Of a stretch of DNA of 64,000 nucleotides, positions 32,895 to 44,700 are shown in pieces. Source of the stretch: Austropuccinia psidii (lineage: Eukaryota > Basidiomycota > Pucciniomycetes > Pucciniales > Sphaerophragmiaceae). The stretch is taken from assembly GCA_023105745.1 (NCBI GenBank), contig JALGQZ010000009.1, forward strand, positions 9,646,937 through 9,710,936. Reading direction: 5' to 3'. Each line of letters starts with the position of its first letter. The stretch's first letter is position 1. The translations under genes were made by a program, and so were the position numbers. The notes under the pieces were generated by a model that was not told where the DNA came from, did no database searches, and saw only the letters and a program-made list of their open reading frames with translations.

Positions 32895-35402
32895 CTACTT
32901 TCGGTTCTTGTGTACATCTTTCACCAAGTCAACAGTTTCTGGAGAATTGGGTCTGACTCTCTCTGCCTCTGGGGAAAAGAGGTCTTTTTTGCCCTTGTAT
33001 CCTTGTCTTATCCTGGAATCCTCCTGTGATTGTGAAGAATGGTGACTCTTGGCCACTGATCTATTGGTTTCTGAATGGTGTGAAGCCACTGGAGAGCTTA
33101 TTTGGCCTGCTCCTTGTGAGCCTGAAGGAATCTGAGTGTGCCCTGTCTGGGTTAGCTGTTCTTCCATAGCTTGGATAGTGGCTTGATTCTCCCTTATCCT
33201 GTTTTCCCTCACCTCCAGGAGTCTGAACTGCCTGGTGGGATTCCAACCTTTGGTGATTATCATAAGGTCTTTGAAGTATATCTCTTTGAGACAAATCTTC
33301 TGGAAACTTGCTCCAAGCTCTGCCCAGTGAGATGCCAGGTTGAACCTCTCGTTGTCCATGCTCCATTGAAATAAATCTTTGAGGAGTTCATGGAGCTGAA
33401 GAAGTTGATCGATCTCTTGCCAGTCCTCTGGTTTGAGGTTTCTTTTGAATTGGCAAGCAAATGGCAGTGTGGGTATAATTTATGTCAGCCTGTGACTCAA
33501 ACCAAAGCACAAGCATGACAGCCAAAATACCATAAACCAATGGTAAAGCCAAGATACCACCAAAACATGGAACTGAGCCAAATCAGCTCAAAAGGTATCA
33601 AAAGAAAGAGGAAACTCACCTCTTTCTGAAACCAAAGTCCCATCACCATAGGACAAGAGATAACAAAGTTATTCCTGCTCAAAGTTATTGCTGAGCATAA
33701 ACCTTAATTTTCACATCTCATCTAAAATCTAGAAGGAGAGGCTTAACCCCATCAAATTGGTATGCAAAATGAAGCTCTAAGGCAGTGCTATCCAATGGTG
33801 CCAGCCAAACTCCGCTAGCACCAGTATTACTTGAGTTATGGTCAAATTCAGGCCAAATAAGGGTGAACAAAACATTCACCTCTCATCTAACTTCTACAGT
33901 TTTAGTGTGGGATACCTGAAGTGGGGTCTTTTTGGAAAGAGAACAATCAGGGCTATTTCGATGGTGCCATCCACTTCTTCATATCTCACCTATAACAAAA
34001 GTTATGAGGCAAACAAGCTCAATACAGCTTTTTGCCCAAAGCACACGTATGTACAAAACCCTTGTACATGGGATAGCTTTGTCATATTCAATGATAGCCA
34101 TACCCAATTGGGTACCATTGTGTAGAGCCCATACAGGGCTATTCAATGAACCAACGTTGAGCATGATATCTCAAAAACCGACAGAGTTATGGCCTTCTGA
34201 AGGTTATAATACCACAGTATGACCAATACATTTGTATTATGACAGGATAAAGTTGTACTCTGATTATGAGGTGTCAAACAGACAAAGAAGCATGTTAATA
34301 CTTCAATACCTAATAAGTCAATCAATACTGGGGTCCCATACAGTTTCTGTACAGCATTCTACGCGTCATACACGTCAGAATCAGGCTGTGAGGTCCCCAG
34401 ATGAAAATCTTCACCCTGTATTGGTGAAAACTGCACAGATGTGGTTTCAAAACCACATCTGAGCCCAATACAGGGCATACACACTGTTTTGCAAACCACG
34501 AGTCAGTCCTAGAGAGTGAAAAATCTTCACTTCCTCTACGTGGAAAGGTCTATCACCCTTTCCACCCCATTTCAGGATAAAAAGCAGGCTTTTCACAGCC
34601 AGAATTGTCTCCTCATCCTGCTCTTGAATACCCTACATAGTAAACTGTCAAAAACAGTTTTACTCTTGGGTAATAAACAGGTATACTTTTAAATTAAAGT
34701 ATTGTAGTCTTTATTATTGTAACCCAACAGGTAAAGCTGCACCCAGGGCTTTCAACAGCGCTCACCACCACTATATTCATTATAGTAAAGCCCTTTTATT
34801 TGAAATTGAATCCATCTTTAACCCTTATCAATCATTTTTAAACTATTTTCCATGTGTCACAGTCATAGGTTTAGGTGTAAATAGCTTTATTAACACTTCA
34901 ACATAGACTCGTCCTGACAATTTCCCTCAGTGTCTTGCCATCCACCACTGTGTCCAAGGTGTCCTCTTCCAGGTCTTTTTGTTCTGGACAAGCCTTCTAT
35001 GTCCTGTGGTTGGTTCCTTTGAAAGACAAGGTTTCTGAGGTTTACAGGTGACATATCAGTGCTTGCAAGCAGTCAAAAACTTTATGTTCTTAGGGTATTT
35101 ACCTTTGACTGTGCCTTGTACAAATTTTTTGTCGGCTGATTTGGGAAATTGACCTTTAGAGGTTACAACTGGGCTAATTATGGTAGTTTTCCCTGTACAA
35201 GCTGTTAAGGTTGGTTTACCTTGTATTGAGGCAGGGTTTCATGGTTTTCTACTCCTCTGCGTGGCAATGGGTGTCCACTTCGTTTCTGTGATAAGGCCTT
35301 CACTGTGCCTCTTTCCTTTTCCCTTTCTGCCCTATGGCTCTCAGGGTGTCACTGGTGTTTTGGCCTGTGACTGGGTCTCAAGTGGTATGTAGCTTTCTTC
35401 CA
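32895..35402 (-). pseudogene. E-family accessory ORF (spliced, overlaps gag), split by E4
   Basis: Minus-strand exon 1 runs 35402-35103 after an acceptor TTGATTCAG. Its reading has three stops. A 68-nt intron (35102-35035, GTAAAT...CTCAG) contains the ATG (35054) of the overlapping Gag frame. Exon 2 starts at 35034, is cut by solo LTR E4, and continues from 33482 as a frame open to 32895. It includes 'LASHWAELGASFQKI', 'ITKGWNPTRQF' and 'ETVDLVKDVHK', aligning with the D accessory protein ('LLNGWHPL', '[11 protein letters not shown]'). The function is unknown. Confidence 0.6.
33483..34919 (+). mobile_element. Solo LTR E4 (E family), inverted inside E2
   Basis: 1,437 bp starting TGTCAGCCTGTGACTC and ending AGACTCGTCCTGACA, the reverse of the E2 LTR orientation. 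Flanks are ATTTA (33478-33482) and ATTTC (34920-34924), an imperfect 5-bp duplication. It lies between the leader and gag coding parts of E2, which are colinear across it. It is therefore a later solo LTR and not a terminal repeat of E2. Confidence 0.85.
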
Positions 35403-35982
35403 CTGAATCAAACAGGAAAAGAGGGCTTAATGATATTAAAGACTTCTTAAGATGCTTTTTGCATGTCTAAGAATGGCCTCTGGGCTTCCTTTTAACAACA
35501 ATATGCCCTGTATAATGACAGTGTAATTGAGTCAACAATTCAACATCAGAATTACAGCTTACAGATGTCTGATATACTATTTGTATACCAGTATCTCACA
35601 GATTTACTTGTAATTAGCAAGTATAATCTGTACAAAGTGGTTTGTATAAGAAAATAATTCAATTAACAATATACCTCACCATGCCTCAACTGTTGGTTTT
35701 ACAGAAAGAGGTGTCCTTATTTAATTAAAAATTTGGACTATATTGATGGCTTACTGTTTTTTTATATGTAAAACACGCCAAAAATCAGAGTTTTATGCTT
35801 ATTTAACCACGCAGTAATATTAATAATAAAGCTTGGTATAAGACATATACCACTCAGAAAAATATAATAAGTTATGTATTATGTATTTTTTAAGAGTTTT
35901 TTACACCTGAAAGATAAAGAAAAATGTCTGAATAAAGAAAAATAAGTGAAAAAACTCACTTTTAAGGTCCAAAAAGATCAAA
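35403..35982 (-). other. 5' leader of E2
   Basis: AT-rich untranslated leader between the primer-binding site and the first accessory exon. No open frame of note. It corresponds to 53822-54024 in element D but is longer. Confidence 0.55.
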
Positions 35983-36000
35983 AAAGCACGGTGGGCCCCA
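35983..36000 (-). promoter_or_regulatory. Primer-binding site of E2
   Basis: Minus strand TGGGGCCCACCGTGCT, four bases inside the 5' LTR. It resembles the D site TGGGGGCCCAGCCGTGAT with one G missing and a small internal difference, so it is probably a decayed version of the same tRNA-type site. Confidence 0.55.
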
Positions 36001-36004
36001 AAAA

Positions 36005-37441
36005 TGTCAGGCCGAGTCTTTGATGAAGTAGTGATTAGGCTATTTACAGCTGTAACTATGACTGTGACATGGTGATAAAGGTTTAAAATAACAGTATTTT
36101 GATAATAAGGGTTTTTAATGAAAATAGAAGGGCTTTACTATTTGTGGAATAGTGGTGGTGAGCGCTGTTGAAAGCCCTGGGTGCAGCTTTACCTGTTGGA
36201 TTACAATAATAAAGACTACATTACTTGAGGTTAAAGTATACCTGATTATTTTCCAAGAGTATAATTGTCTTTGACAGTTGTACTACGTAGTAATTCAAGA
36301 GCAGGACAAGGAAGCCTTTTCTGGCTGTGAAAAGGCCCCTTTTTATCCTGAAATGGGGTGGAAAGACTGCTAGACCTTTCCATGTAGAGGAAGTGAAGAT
36401 TTTTGACTCTCTAAGACAGGCTTCTGGTGTGCAAAAGACCTGTACAGCCTGTATTGGGCCCAGATGTGGTTTTTAAACCACTTCTGGGCAGATTTCACCA
36501 ATATAGGTTGAAAATATTCATCTGGGGACCACACAGCTTGTTTCTGATGTGTATGACGCGTAGAATGCTGTACAGAACCTGTATGGGACCCCAGTATTGA
36601 ATGAACTATGAGGTATTGAAGTATAAACAATCTTATTCATCAGTTTTCCACCTTATAGTCATAGTTATGTGATATTATCCCACAGGAAGACTGTATTGGC
36701 CAAAATGTGGGATTTTGACCTTAAAACTGCCATAACTTTGTCAGTTTTGGAGATATCCACTTCAAAATTAGTTCGGTGTGTATCCCTGTATGTGCTCTAC
36801 ACAATGATGCCTCATTTTATATGGTTATAATCAAATATGGCAAATGTTTGCCATGTACAAGAGTTTTTGTACATATGCGTGGTTTAGGCAAAACGCTGTA
36901 TTGGGCTTGTTTGTCTTATAGCTTTTGTTCTAGTTGAAATATGGGGAGATGAATGACACCATCAGATAGCACGGATTGTGTCCTTTCTAAAAAGACCCCA
37001 CTTTAGGTATCTCACACTAAAACTGTAAAAGTTAGATGGGAGGTGAATAATTTGTTCACCCTTATTTGGCCTGAATTGGGCCATAACTTCAGTAATACTG
37101 GTGCTCACTCAGTTTGGCTGGTACCATTGGATATCCCTGACTTAGAACTTCATTGGGAATACCCATTTGATGGGGTTAAGCCTCTTACGCTTTACTTCAG
37201 ATGAGAGGTGAAAATTAAGGTTTATGCTAAGCAACAACTTTGAGCAGGAATAACTTTGTTATTCTTTGTCCTTTGGTGATGGGACTTTTATATTTCAAAA
37301 GGGGTGAGTTTCCTCTTTCTTTTGATACTTTTTGAGCTGATTTGGCTGAGCTCCTTGTTCTGGTGATATCTCGGCGATACCATGGATTTATGGTATTTTG
37401 GCTGTCATGCTTGTGCTCTGGTTTTGAGTCACAGGCTGACA
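36005..37441 (-). repeat. 5' LTR of E2
   Basis: 1,437 bp, TGTCAGGCCGAGTC to TCACAGGCTGACA on the plus strand, in the same orientation as 26302-27738. It ends exactly at the CTGAG duplication. Many differences from the 3' LTR show that E2 is old. Confidence 0.95.
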
Positions 37442-37840
37442 CTGAGAAGCATGTGTATGGAACCATGTTCCACAGAAGAGTACATCAATGACCTAGAAGA
37501 CATAGTGACAAGGACAGAAATTGGAAGAACTTGGAAGAAATTGGACATTAAAAGGCCAAACAAGCCATTTATCAAAAAAGATAGACCAAGAGAAACTCTC
37601 AATCCCAATACATCCAAAAATAATGAGAAAAGAAAGTGCCACAAATGTGGAGGTATTGGACACTTAGCCAATAATTGCCTTAAAAAGGCAAAAATAAATG
37701 AAATTGTGGAAACAGAGGACCACAATGATAAGGAAGAAGAATCTGATTCTGAAAAGGACACTGAAGAATCAGGAATTTCTGAAAGTGATGAAATTAACAT
37801 AATTGATGCTAAAATTAATAATATTGATTTAATGTATTAA
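37442..37840 (+). pseudogene. gag: Gag C-terminus of element F with zinc knuckle
   Basis: Directly after the E2 duplication the F gag resumes: 'STEEYINDLEDIVTRTEIGR' aligns with D '[20 protein letters not shown]'. The knuckle is canonical, 'CHKCGGIGHLANNC', followed by 'KINEI' and a Glu/Asp-rich tail as in D. The frame is open to a TAA at 37840, where D reads through into protease. Confidence 0.88.
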
Positions 37841-37858
37841 GTACTGGATATCAATTCA

Positions 37859-38936
37859 AACTTACCAAAAGTTGGAACATCTGATACAAGCCTCACAAAC
37901 ATTCAAGATGCTAAATTGTATAAAACCAAACCAACAAAAGGGATGGGATATACAGCTGGCAAATCAAGTATAAGTATTTTCATGGTGGGAAACCAAGAGG
38001 AAAAAGTGAACTTAGATACAGGAGCATATTGTACCTGTATTGGTAAAATTTATTTGAAAACAATTGTACCAGATTGGGAAGAAAAACTTATACAAATACA
38101 GGGAGTCAAATTTAGTAGTGCAAGCGCAAGCATGAAGCCCCTTGGAATAATTGACTTGAAACTAATTTTTCCTCATCGTTCACAATGTATTATATTGAAA
38201 GTAGAATTTGTAGTAATGAAGAACTACACTAGTAGCCATTTTATACTTGGAAATGACTAATTGTCAATTTATGGCATAGATATCTCTAACCAAAAAGATA
38301 GATATTTTACCATAGGAGACAATAAAAGAAAAGAATTTGGCTTTTTCAATAACAAAAGACAAATTAAAGTTATCAAGAATGAAGAAAAAAGCCCAGAAAT
38401 GGATTTTTTCATAACTGAACAGCTAAAAGAGGCAGAATTCAATCATGAATTGACAGGAAAAATGAAATAACAATTGATTGACCTCTTATTTAAATATAAA
38501 AATGCCTTTGAAACTGAAAAGGAACCACTAGGTGCCATAATTGGACATGAGGTAGACATAATCCTCAATGTAGAAAAACCTTATTGAACTCTATTGAGAA
38601 GACCAGCTTATTCAGCCAGCCCAAGAGTTAGAGAATCTTTAGAGGTACACATTAAAGAACTAATGGACCTTGGAGTATTAAGGAAAGTAGGACACAATGA
38701 AAAGGTAGAGGTTACTAAACATTCCATTATAACTTGGCATAATGGAAAATCAAGGATGGTAGGGGACTTTAGAGCCCTAAGCACCTATACTATCCCTGAC
38801 AGATATCCAATACCCATAATCCATGAGACATTAACACAATTATCTCATGCTAAGCTCATCACAGCCATGGATACCCTAAAAGGTTTTCATCAAAATGTCT
38901 TAACAGACAATGCCAAGTAATTACTAAGGATAACAG
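37859..38936 (+). pseudogene. pol: Protease and first half of RT of element F
   Basis: The protease (37916-38260) keeps the active site 'LDTGAYCTCIGK' and the 'SSHFILGND' block. A stop follows, then 38261-38470 and 38594-38920 carry the RT N-terminal region ('RRPAYSASPRVRESLEVHIK', '[19 protein letters not shown]') up to 'TLKGFHQNV'. Element G inserted immediately afterwards. DTGA here contrasts with the DPGA of element D. Confidence 0.88.
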
Positions 38937-39695
38937 TGTAACAACCATCCATCAGGGGTAAGGGTATTCATTCATACACCCACTCAAACACCTCAAATCA
39001 GCAAATCCAGTACCTGCATCAGCAGTCAGTTTCAGCAATCTTCATTCTGAAACATGCATACAGTTTGGTACATCAATACAGCCTGTCAATACTTGTACAG
39101 GATGGATTCACCCAATACAGTTTCAATACACCAGTATGAAACTGTATGATCACTCAAATACACCACACCTCTTGTACAGGTTCTGTACAGCTGTACAGGA
39201 CCTGTATTGGCCAGACTCAATTCAACAATCAATTATTCTCATGAAAATTCTTCTCTGGATCAGGGCTGGTGATTCTCACATATACCAGCCCCTCTTTCTC
39301 CCCCCTGGGGACTTTTCCCCAGTTAATTAATTTAGTTTATTTATTATTTTATAATTATTCTTATCCTTATTTTGGGTATTATAATTATTTAATCTTAAGT
39401 TAGTCTTTGCATTTCTCTCTTCGCCTGTACAGTATGAGTTGGGTGGCCATATCCTTATTAACCCTTCTCTTTCCATTCTGACAGGTTGAAACAGTGGACT
39501 TGGACTTGTTTGTGGTTGGCTCTTCTATTGTTTTACTCTTATCTTTTGTTGCTGCTTTTCTTATATTTATTCTTTAGCAATTTATCTTTAACACTCTTAA
39601 GTGTGTCTCATCTTATCTTATCTTTGAGCCCTCCATAAGTGAGTCCCAGTTTACTGAGTGCCAGGCCCTCTTCACTTCGAAGAGCCCCTGTGACA
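38937..39695 (+). repeat. 5' LTR of element G
   Basis: TGTAACAACC...CCCCTGTGACA. The 3' half shares islands with the A LTR (CAGTTAATTAAT, GGTTGAAACAGTG, GAGTGCCAGGCC, AGAGCCCCTGTGACA), while the 5' half (U3) is unrelated. A cluster of TGTACAG motifs lies at about 39173-39208. Confidence 0.95.
39279..39334 (+). promoter_or_regulatory. Predicted promoter and self-primer of element G
   Basis: CATATACC at 39279-39286, about 40 bp before AGTTAATTAATTTA (39321-39334), which is the exact complement of 39697-39710 after the LTR. The layout is the same as in A. Confidence 0.7.
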
Positions 39696-39713
39696 TTAAA
39701 TTAATTAACTCAT
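39696..39713 (+). promoter_or_regulatory. Primer-binding site of element G (self-primed)
   Basis: TTAAATTAATTAACTCAT follows the LTR. Bases 39697-39710 pair with 39321-39334 over 14 bp. Where A has ...ATATA/TATAT..., G has ...ATTTA/TAAAT..., a compensated difference. Confidence 0.78.
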
Positions 39714-40358
39714 ATTTGATTCTTTCTCTTCATTCATTTATATTCATTTCCTCTCATTCATCAATTATGACCTTTTCATGATTTTATGATTTTTTATGAT
39801 TTTCTATGAAATTTTCTCTCTCATCAATTTTCATCTCATTCATTTCATTCTTATGAAAATTGATTCTTTTTCCTTTCTTAATCATTGCTGACCATTTCAT
39901 CACTTCATTTTATTTTTATCAATCAAATTTCTTCTGTGTTCTTATTCAGGTTTTATCTAGGGATTATTGATTGGTTTAATTGATTGGATTATTCATTGGG
40001 ATTCATTTGGGTTATTGATTCAGGATTTATTGGATTTATTGACTTTGAACTCTCAAGATATTGAATTGATTTCTGAAGATTTTGAACTGATTGATTGATT
40101 CCTGAAGACTTGATTTCATTTGAAGACACTTATTGATTGATTATTGATTGAATATTGATTGATTATTGATTTCCTCAAGATTATTGATATTTGATTGAAT
40201 TGATTGTTGATTGATTGAATTTATTTGACTGTTGATTGAATTTGATTCCTCAAGATTTGAATTGATTCCTCAAGATTCATCAAGATTTTATTGTGATTGA
40301 TTTGGCCAAGCCTGATTATTCTTCTTAATACCATCAAGTTATTTTAATTCTTTTCATA
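39714..40358 (+). other. 5' leader of element G, TTGATT-rich
   Basis: Noncoding. From about 39960 it is dominated by ATTGATTGATT and CCTCAAGATT units, like the A leader. No gene is seen. Confidence 0.7.
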
Positions 40359-41720
40359 ATGCAAGTCCAGCATAGCCCCCCAGCAAAGAATACTAGATCC
40401 CAGAAAATTCCAGCTGTTCTCACTCCTACAGCAAGGGCTCCTCTTGACCACACACCATCAGTTCATCAACTGAGTGCAAATTTGGACAGAGGACCACCAA
40501 TGGAAGGAGCAGCACCCTCAAGAAGAGGTGGAATGAAATCTAGAAGATCAAGATCCTTTTCTGGACTTTTGGGTGGCTACCCTGGCATGTCTGAAGGTGC
40601 AAGAGCAAGATTAGGGGAAGTTGAAGATGAAGAGGGGGAAGAGTCTGTGGAAGAGGAAGATTCTGGGGAAACTGAAGTGGCAGATGCCTTGGCAAATGCT
40701 CCAGAGGTACCTCAGGGTTCTAATCTAGCCCTTTCTAGTCAACCTCTTGTCTCTCAAACTGATCCAAGTCTCCTCAAGATGATGGAGCAGATGACTCAAT
40801 TCATGGGACAACTCACTCAAGCAGTTGCCCCCAGGGACAATTCCAAAGCCCCTGCTTTCAAGACTCCATCCATGAAGGCACCTGATTCTTTTGATGGTAC
40901 TCAAGCTCATAAGTTGAGAGGATTTATCCAATCCTGTCAACTAATTTTCCATAATGATCCAGCAAACTTCTTCTCTGACAGGAAGAAGGTTTTGTACTCA
41001 ACTTCTTTTCTTACTGGTAGAGCTGGCAAATGGATTGAACCTTACCTCTCAAATATTTCCAATGAAGACCCTTCCTACCTCCTCAATAATTGGCCATTGT
41101 TTGAATCTCAATTATTCACTCTGTTTGGTGACCCCAATGAAGTCAGGAAAACTGAACAAGAGTTGGACAATTTGAGGATGAAGGAAAGTGGTCATGTTTC
41201 CTTGTACATAGCAGATTTCAGACGCTTAATGTCAAGAATTGGAGATTGGGGGGAAAGAGCTTATATCCATGCTTACAGAAGAGGATTGGCATCAAGATTA
41301 TTGGATCAGTTGGCTTCTCACCCTGGAACTTTTGATACTCTTCAAGAACTTATGGATGTCACTTTAGAATTAGACACAAGATATCATGAGAGGCAAAAGG
41401 AAAAGGGTGGCAATCAAGAAAAGAAGCCTCCAGTCAGTGGATCCAATCAATCTAGGCCTCCTCAAAACTCATTTCAAAAGAGGCCTCATCAGAAGAAGAA
41501 TAAGAAGGGCAAGCAATTTCAATCTTCAAAGGACAAACCCCATGCTGCTCTCCTCAATAAGGACAATAAATTAATCGGTTCTGAAAAGGAGAGGAGGATT
41601 CAAGCAGGGTTGTGTACTTATTGTGGTGGCAAGCACCCAATTGAAAAATGCTTCAAGAGACCTCAGAACAAGCCTGGGTCATCATCAGGAGGCTTCCCTA
41701 GAAAGCAAGGAAAAGCCTGA
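40359..41720 (+). CDS. gag: Gag polyprotein of element G
   Basis: Intact 453-codon Gag, clearly homologous to that of A throughout ('MKAPDSFDGTQAHKLRGFIQ', 'LFGDPNEVRKTEQELDNLRM'). A Pro/Ser-rich basic N-terminus is followed by a Glu-rich stretch near residues 88-108, the gag core from about 170 to 345, a Lys/Gln-rich linker and the short-spaced zinc knuckle 'CTYCGGKHPIEKC' at residues 419-431 (C-X2-C-X3-H-X4-C). It ends at TGA in the same GGAAAAGCCTGAGTG context as A. It is expected to form cytoplasmic virus-like particles. Confidence 0.93.
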   Translation: MQVQHSPPAKNTRSQKIPAVLTPTARAPLDHTPSVHQLSANLDRGPPMEGAAPSRRGGMKSRRSRSFSGLLGGYPGMSEGARARLGEVEDEEGEESVEEEDSGETEVADALANAPEVPQGSNLALSSQPLVSQTDPSLLKMMEQMTQFMGQLTQAVAPRDNSKAPAFKTPSMKAPDSFDGTQAHKLRGFIQSCQLIFHNDPANFFSDRKKVLYSTSFLTGRAGKWIEPYLSNISNEDPSYLLNNWPLFESQLFTLFGDPNEVRKTEQELDNLRMKESGHVSLYIADFRRLMSRIGDWGERAYIHAYRRGLASRLLDQLASHPGTFDTLQELMDVTLELDTRYHERQKEKGGNQEKKPPVSGSNQSRPPQNSFQKRPHQKKNKKGKQFQSSKDKPHAALLNKDNKLIGSEKERRIQAGLCTYCGGKHPIEKCFKRPQNKPGSSSGGFPRKQGKA

Positions 41721-44700
41721 GTGGGGATCATGATGTGTTCAATGGTTCTCACTTATTTCCTTCAAGAGCACAATTGTGCACTCTGAATACTAGTGTCAAG
41801 AAATCTTTAAAATTTCTTATTTTCTCTTCTGTCTCTGATATTTTTTATAGTATTCTCATTGATTCTGGTGCTACAAACTCTTTTATTGCAAAGAATTTTG
41901 TTCTCAAGTACTCATTGACTCTGTCAGAGCTCCCTGAAAAGATTCCTCTTTTCATTTTGGATTCTAATGAATCCCCTGCCTTGTTCATCACCCATTATAC
42001 CAAGTGGGTAGTTGACTTGCCTTCCTTCCCAAGCTTTGAATGGGATTTCTTTATCATAGATTCACCCAAAGGAGAAGACCTGATATTGGGCTATGATTTC
42101 CTTTACCATTTCAATCCCATTATTGATTGGAAAAATGGATTGATCACCTATGATTCTAATCATAAGGATTCTAGTGGTATTATTCCTTCTACTAGTAATG
42201 ACTTAGCCACTGCTGTCAACAGTGTTGCTCTGGCTGGTGAACTTAAGACACCTTCCATCCCTTCTTCTGTCCATATCCCTTCCATAATTCCCTCTCAGTC
42301 ATTACTTCCATCAAGAGATGAAGTCTTCAAAGAGATAAAGAATGTTGGAGAAGATGTTGCCATATCTTCACTTCATCTCTTCCAAGGGGATATGGACCTT
42401 CCTCCCTTATCTTTTCATGCATCCCTGGAGGAGCAGTGGGATGAGGAGGAAGAGCCAGAAGAAATTGAAACTGTGTTGAAGGTTGTTCCTCCTGCTTATC
42501 ACCAATATTTGGATGTATTCTCCAAGGTGAAAGCAGAGAAACTTCCTCCACACCGCGCCTGTGATCACCATATCGAATTGGAGGGTCTTCTACCTCCGAT
42601 TGGTGTTATCTATTCATTATCAAAGCAAGAGTCAGAAACACTGCGGGCCTACATTTCAGAGAATGTAGAGAAAGGTTTCATTAGACCAAGCTCCTCTTCA
42701 ACAGGAGCACCTGTCCTTTTTGTCAAGAAAAAGGATGGAGGTCTTCGTTTGTGTGTTGACTACCGCAAACTCAATGCTGTCACTAGGAAGAACAGATACC
42801 CTGTTCCTCCTATGAACCAGCTTCTTACCGTATTCAACGGTTCCACTATCTTCTCCAAGATAGATTTGCGTGGTGCATATAACCTTCTGAGAATCAAAGA
42901 GGGGGATGAGCACTTAACTGCCTTTAGAACAAAATATGGCAGTTATGAGTATTTGGTCATGCCATTTGGTTTGACCAATGCTCCTGCCTCTTTCCAAAAT
43001 CTAGTAAATGATATCTTTGCAGATTTTTTGGATGTGTTTGTTGTGGTTTATCTAGATGATATTATGGTCTTTTCCAGTTCTGAGGAGGAACATGTCAAAC
43101 ATGTGGCCTCTGTCCTCCAAAGACTGAGGGACAATAATCTGTTTGCCAAAGCTTCCAAGTGTGTATTCCATGCCTCAAGTGTGGAATACTTGGGCTATGT
43201 TGTTTCAAGTGATGGCCTCAAGATGGATTCTTCAAAAGTTCAGCAAATCCTCAATTGGCCTCAGCCCAGAAACATCAAGGCTCTTCAATCTTTTCTTGGC
43301 TTTGCCAATTTTTATCGACGTTTCATTAAAAATTATTCTAAAAAAATCACTTCTCTCACTTCCCTCCTTAAAAAAGATTCTCCCTTCATCTTCAATGAGG
43401 AAGCTCTTAGTCAGTTTCAAGCACTCAAAGAAGCTTTCACCTCTGCTCCTATCTTATCTCATTTTAATCCTTCTCTACCTACTATAGTAGAGACTGATGC
43501 TTCTGATTATGCATTGGGCGCCGTACTGAGTCAGGTGAATGACTCTGGAAAGCATCCCATTGCGTTTGATAGTCGCAAGCTCTTACCAGCTGAGCTCCAC
43601 TATGAGATTCATGACAAGGAACTCCTTGGCATAGTTTGGGCTCTCAAGCGCTGGAGAGCATTTCTTCTTTCTCTTTCCAATCCTTTTGAGGTCTTGACAG
43701 ACCACTCTTCCTTGCAATATTTCATGTCTTCCAAAGTTCTTACTCGTCGTCAGGCCCGTTGGGCCGAATTTCTCTCAGAATTTCATTTCACTATCACTTA
43801 CCGCCCAGGCAGGCTGGCCACTTTACCAGATGCCTTGTCACGTCGGGATGACGTGTACCCAGAGAGGGGGGTGGACTTCATCAGCAAGAATCCTCAGAAT
43901 TTTCATCAAGTACTTAAGCAAGATGGAATTCAAGAGTCAAGATTCTTCTCAATCAAAGTGGAAATTTTCTCATATTTAGTTGACAAGATTCAAGAAGAAG
44001 TATGGCAAGACAAAGACTATAAAGAAATACTCAAGCAACTAGCAAGAGGTGAATCAGTTCCAGATTATTCTCTTGAACCTCAAGCCAAGTTATTATTATT
44101 CAAAGATAGAGTGGTAATCCCAAGCAATGAAGAATTTCAACTCAAGATTCTTCAAAAGCGTCATGACTCACCATTGGCTGGCCATCCTGGCCAGGAGAAG
44201 ACCCTCAAGCTCATCAAGAGGGATTTTTATTGGGCTGGCATGAATAAATTCATCAAGGACTATGTGTCCTCATGTCAGCAATGTTCAAGAAACAAGAACA
44301 TCCATCACAAGAAGTTTGGATTACTCAAGCCTCTTTCAATTCCATCTGGTCCTTGGAATTCATTATCAATGGACTTTATCACTCAATTGCCACTGTCCAA
44401 CAACTTTGATTCAATTTTAGTAGTTGTGGACAGATTCTCAAAAATGGCAATCTTCATTCCAACTTATGGCACAATCACTGCTCTGGATTTAGCTCAAATA
44501 TTCATTAGCCATGTATTTTCCAAGCATGGACTCCCAGTCAGTCAACTTCCTTCCACCCTGAAACAGATGGACAGACAGAGAGGGTAAATCAGATACTAGA
44601 ACAGTACCTTTGGATGTATGTCAGCTATCATCAAGATGACTGGTACACCTGGCTCCCTCTGGCTGAATTTGCCTATAATAATGCAGAACATTCATCAACC

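Larger units (their letters stand above)
26302..37441 (-). mobile_element. Ty3/gypsy element E2 (minus strand), full-length but decayed
   Basis: Flanked by the perfect duplication CTGAG (26297-26301 and 37442-37446), with LTRs 26302-27738 (3') and 36005-37441 (5'), both 1,437 bp. The genes read leftward: accessory exon, Gag, protease, RT, RNase H, integrase and a chromodomain-like tail. A solo LTR of the same family (E4) lies inverted inside it at 33483-34919. The reading frames carry many stops and shifts. It interrupts the gag of element F. Confidence 0.95.

Noticed and set aside
26302..34919. An element with inverted LTRs (26302-27738 and 33483-34919)
   Set aside because: A direct-repeat partner at 36005-37441 with a perfect CTGAG duplication defines E2; the inverted copy is a nested solo LTR.
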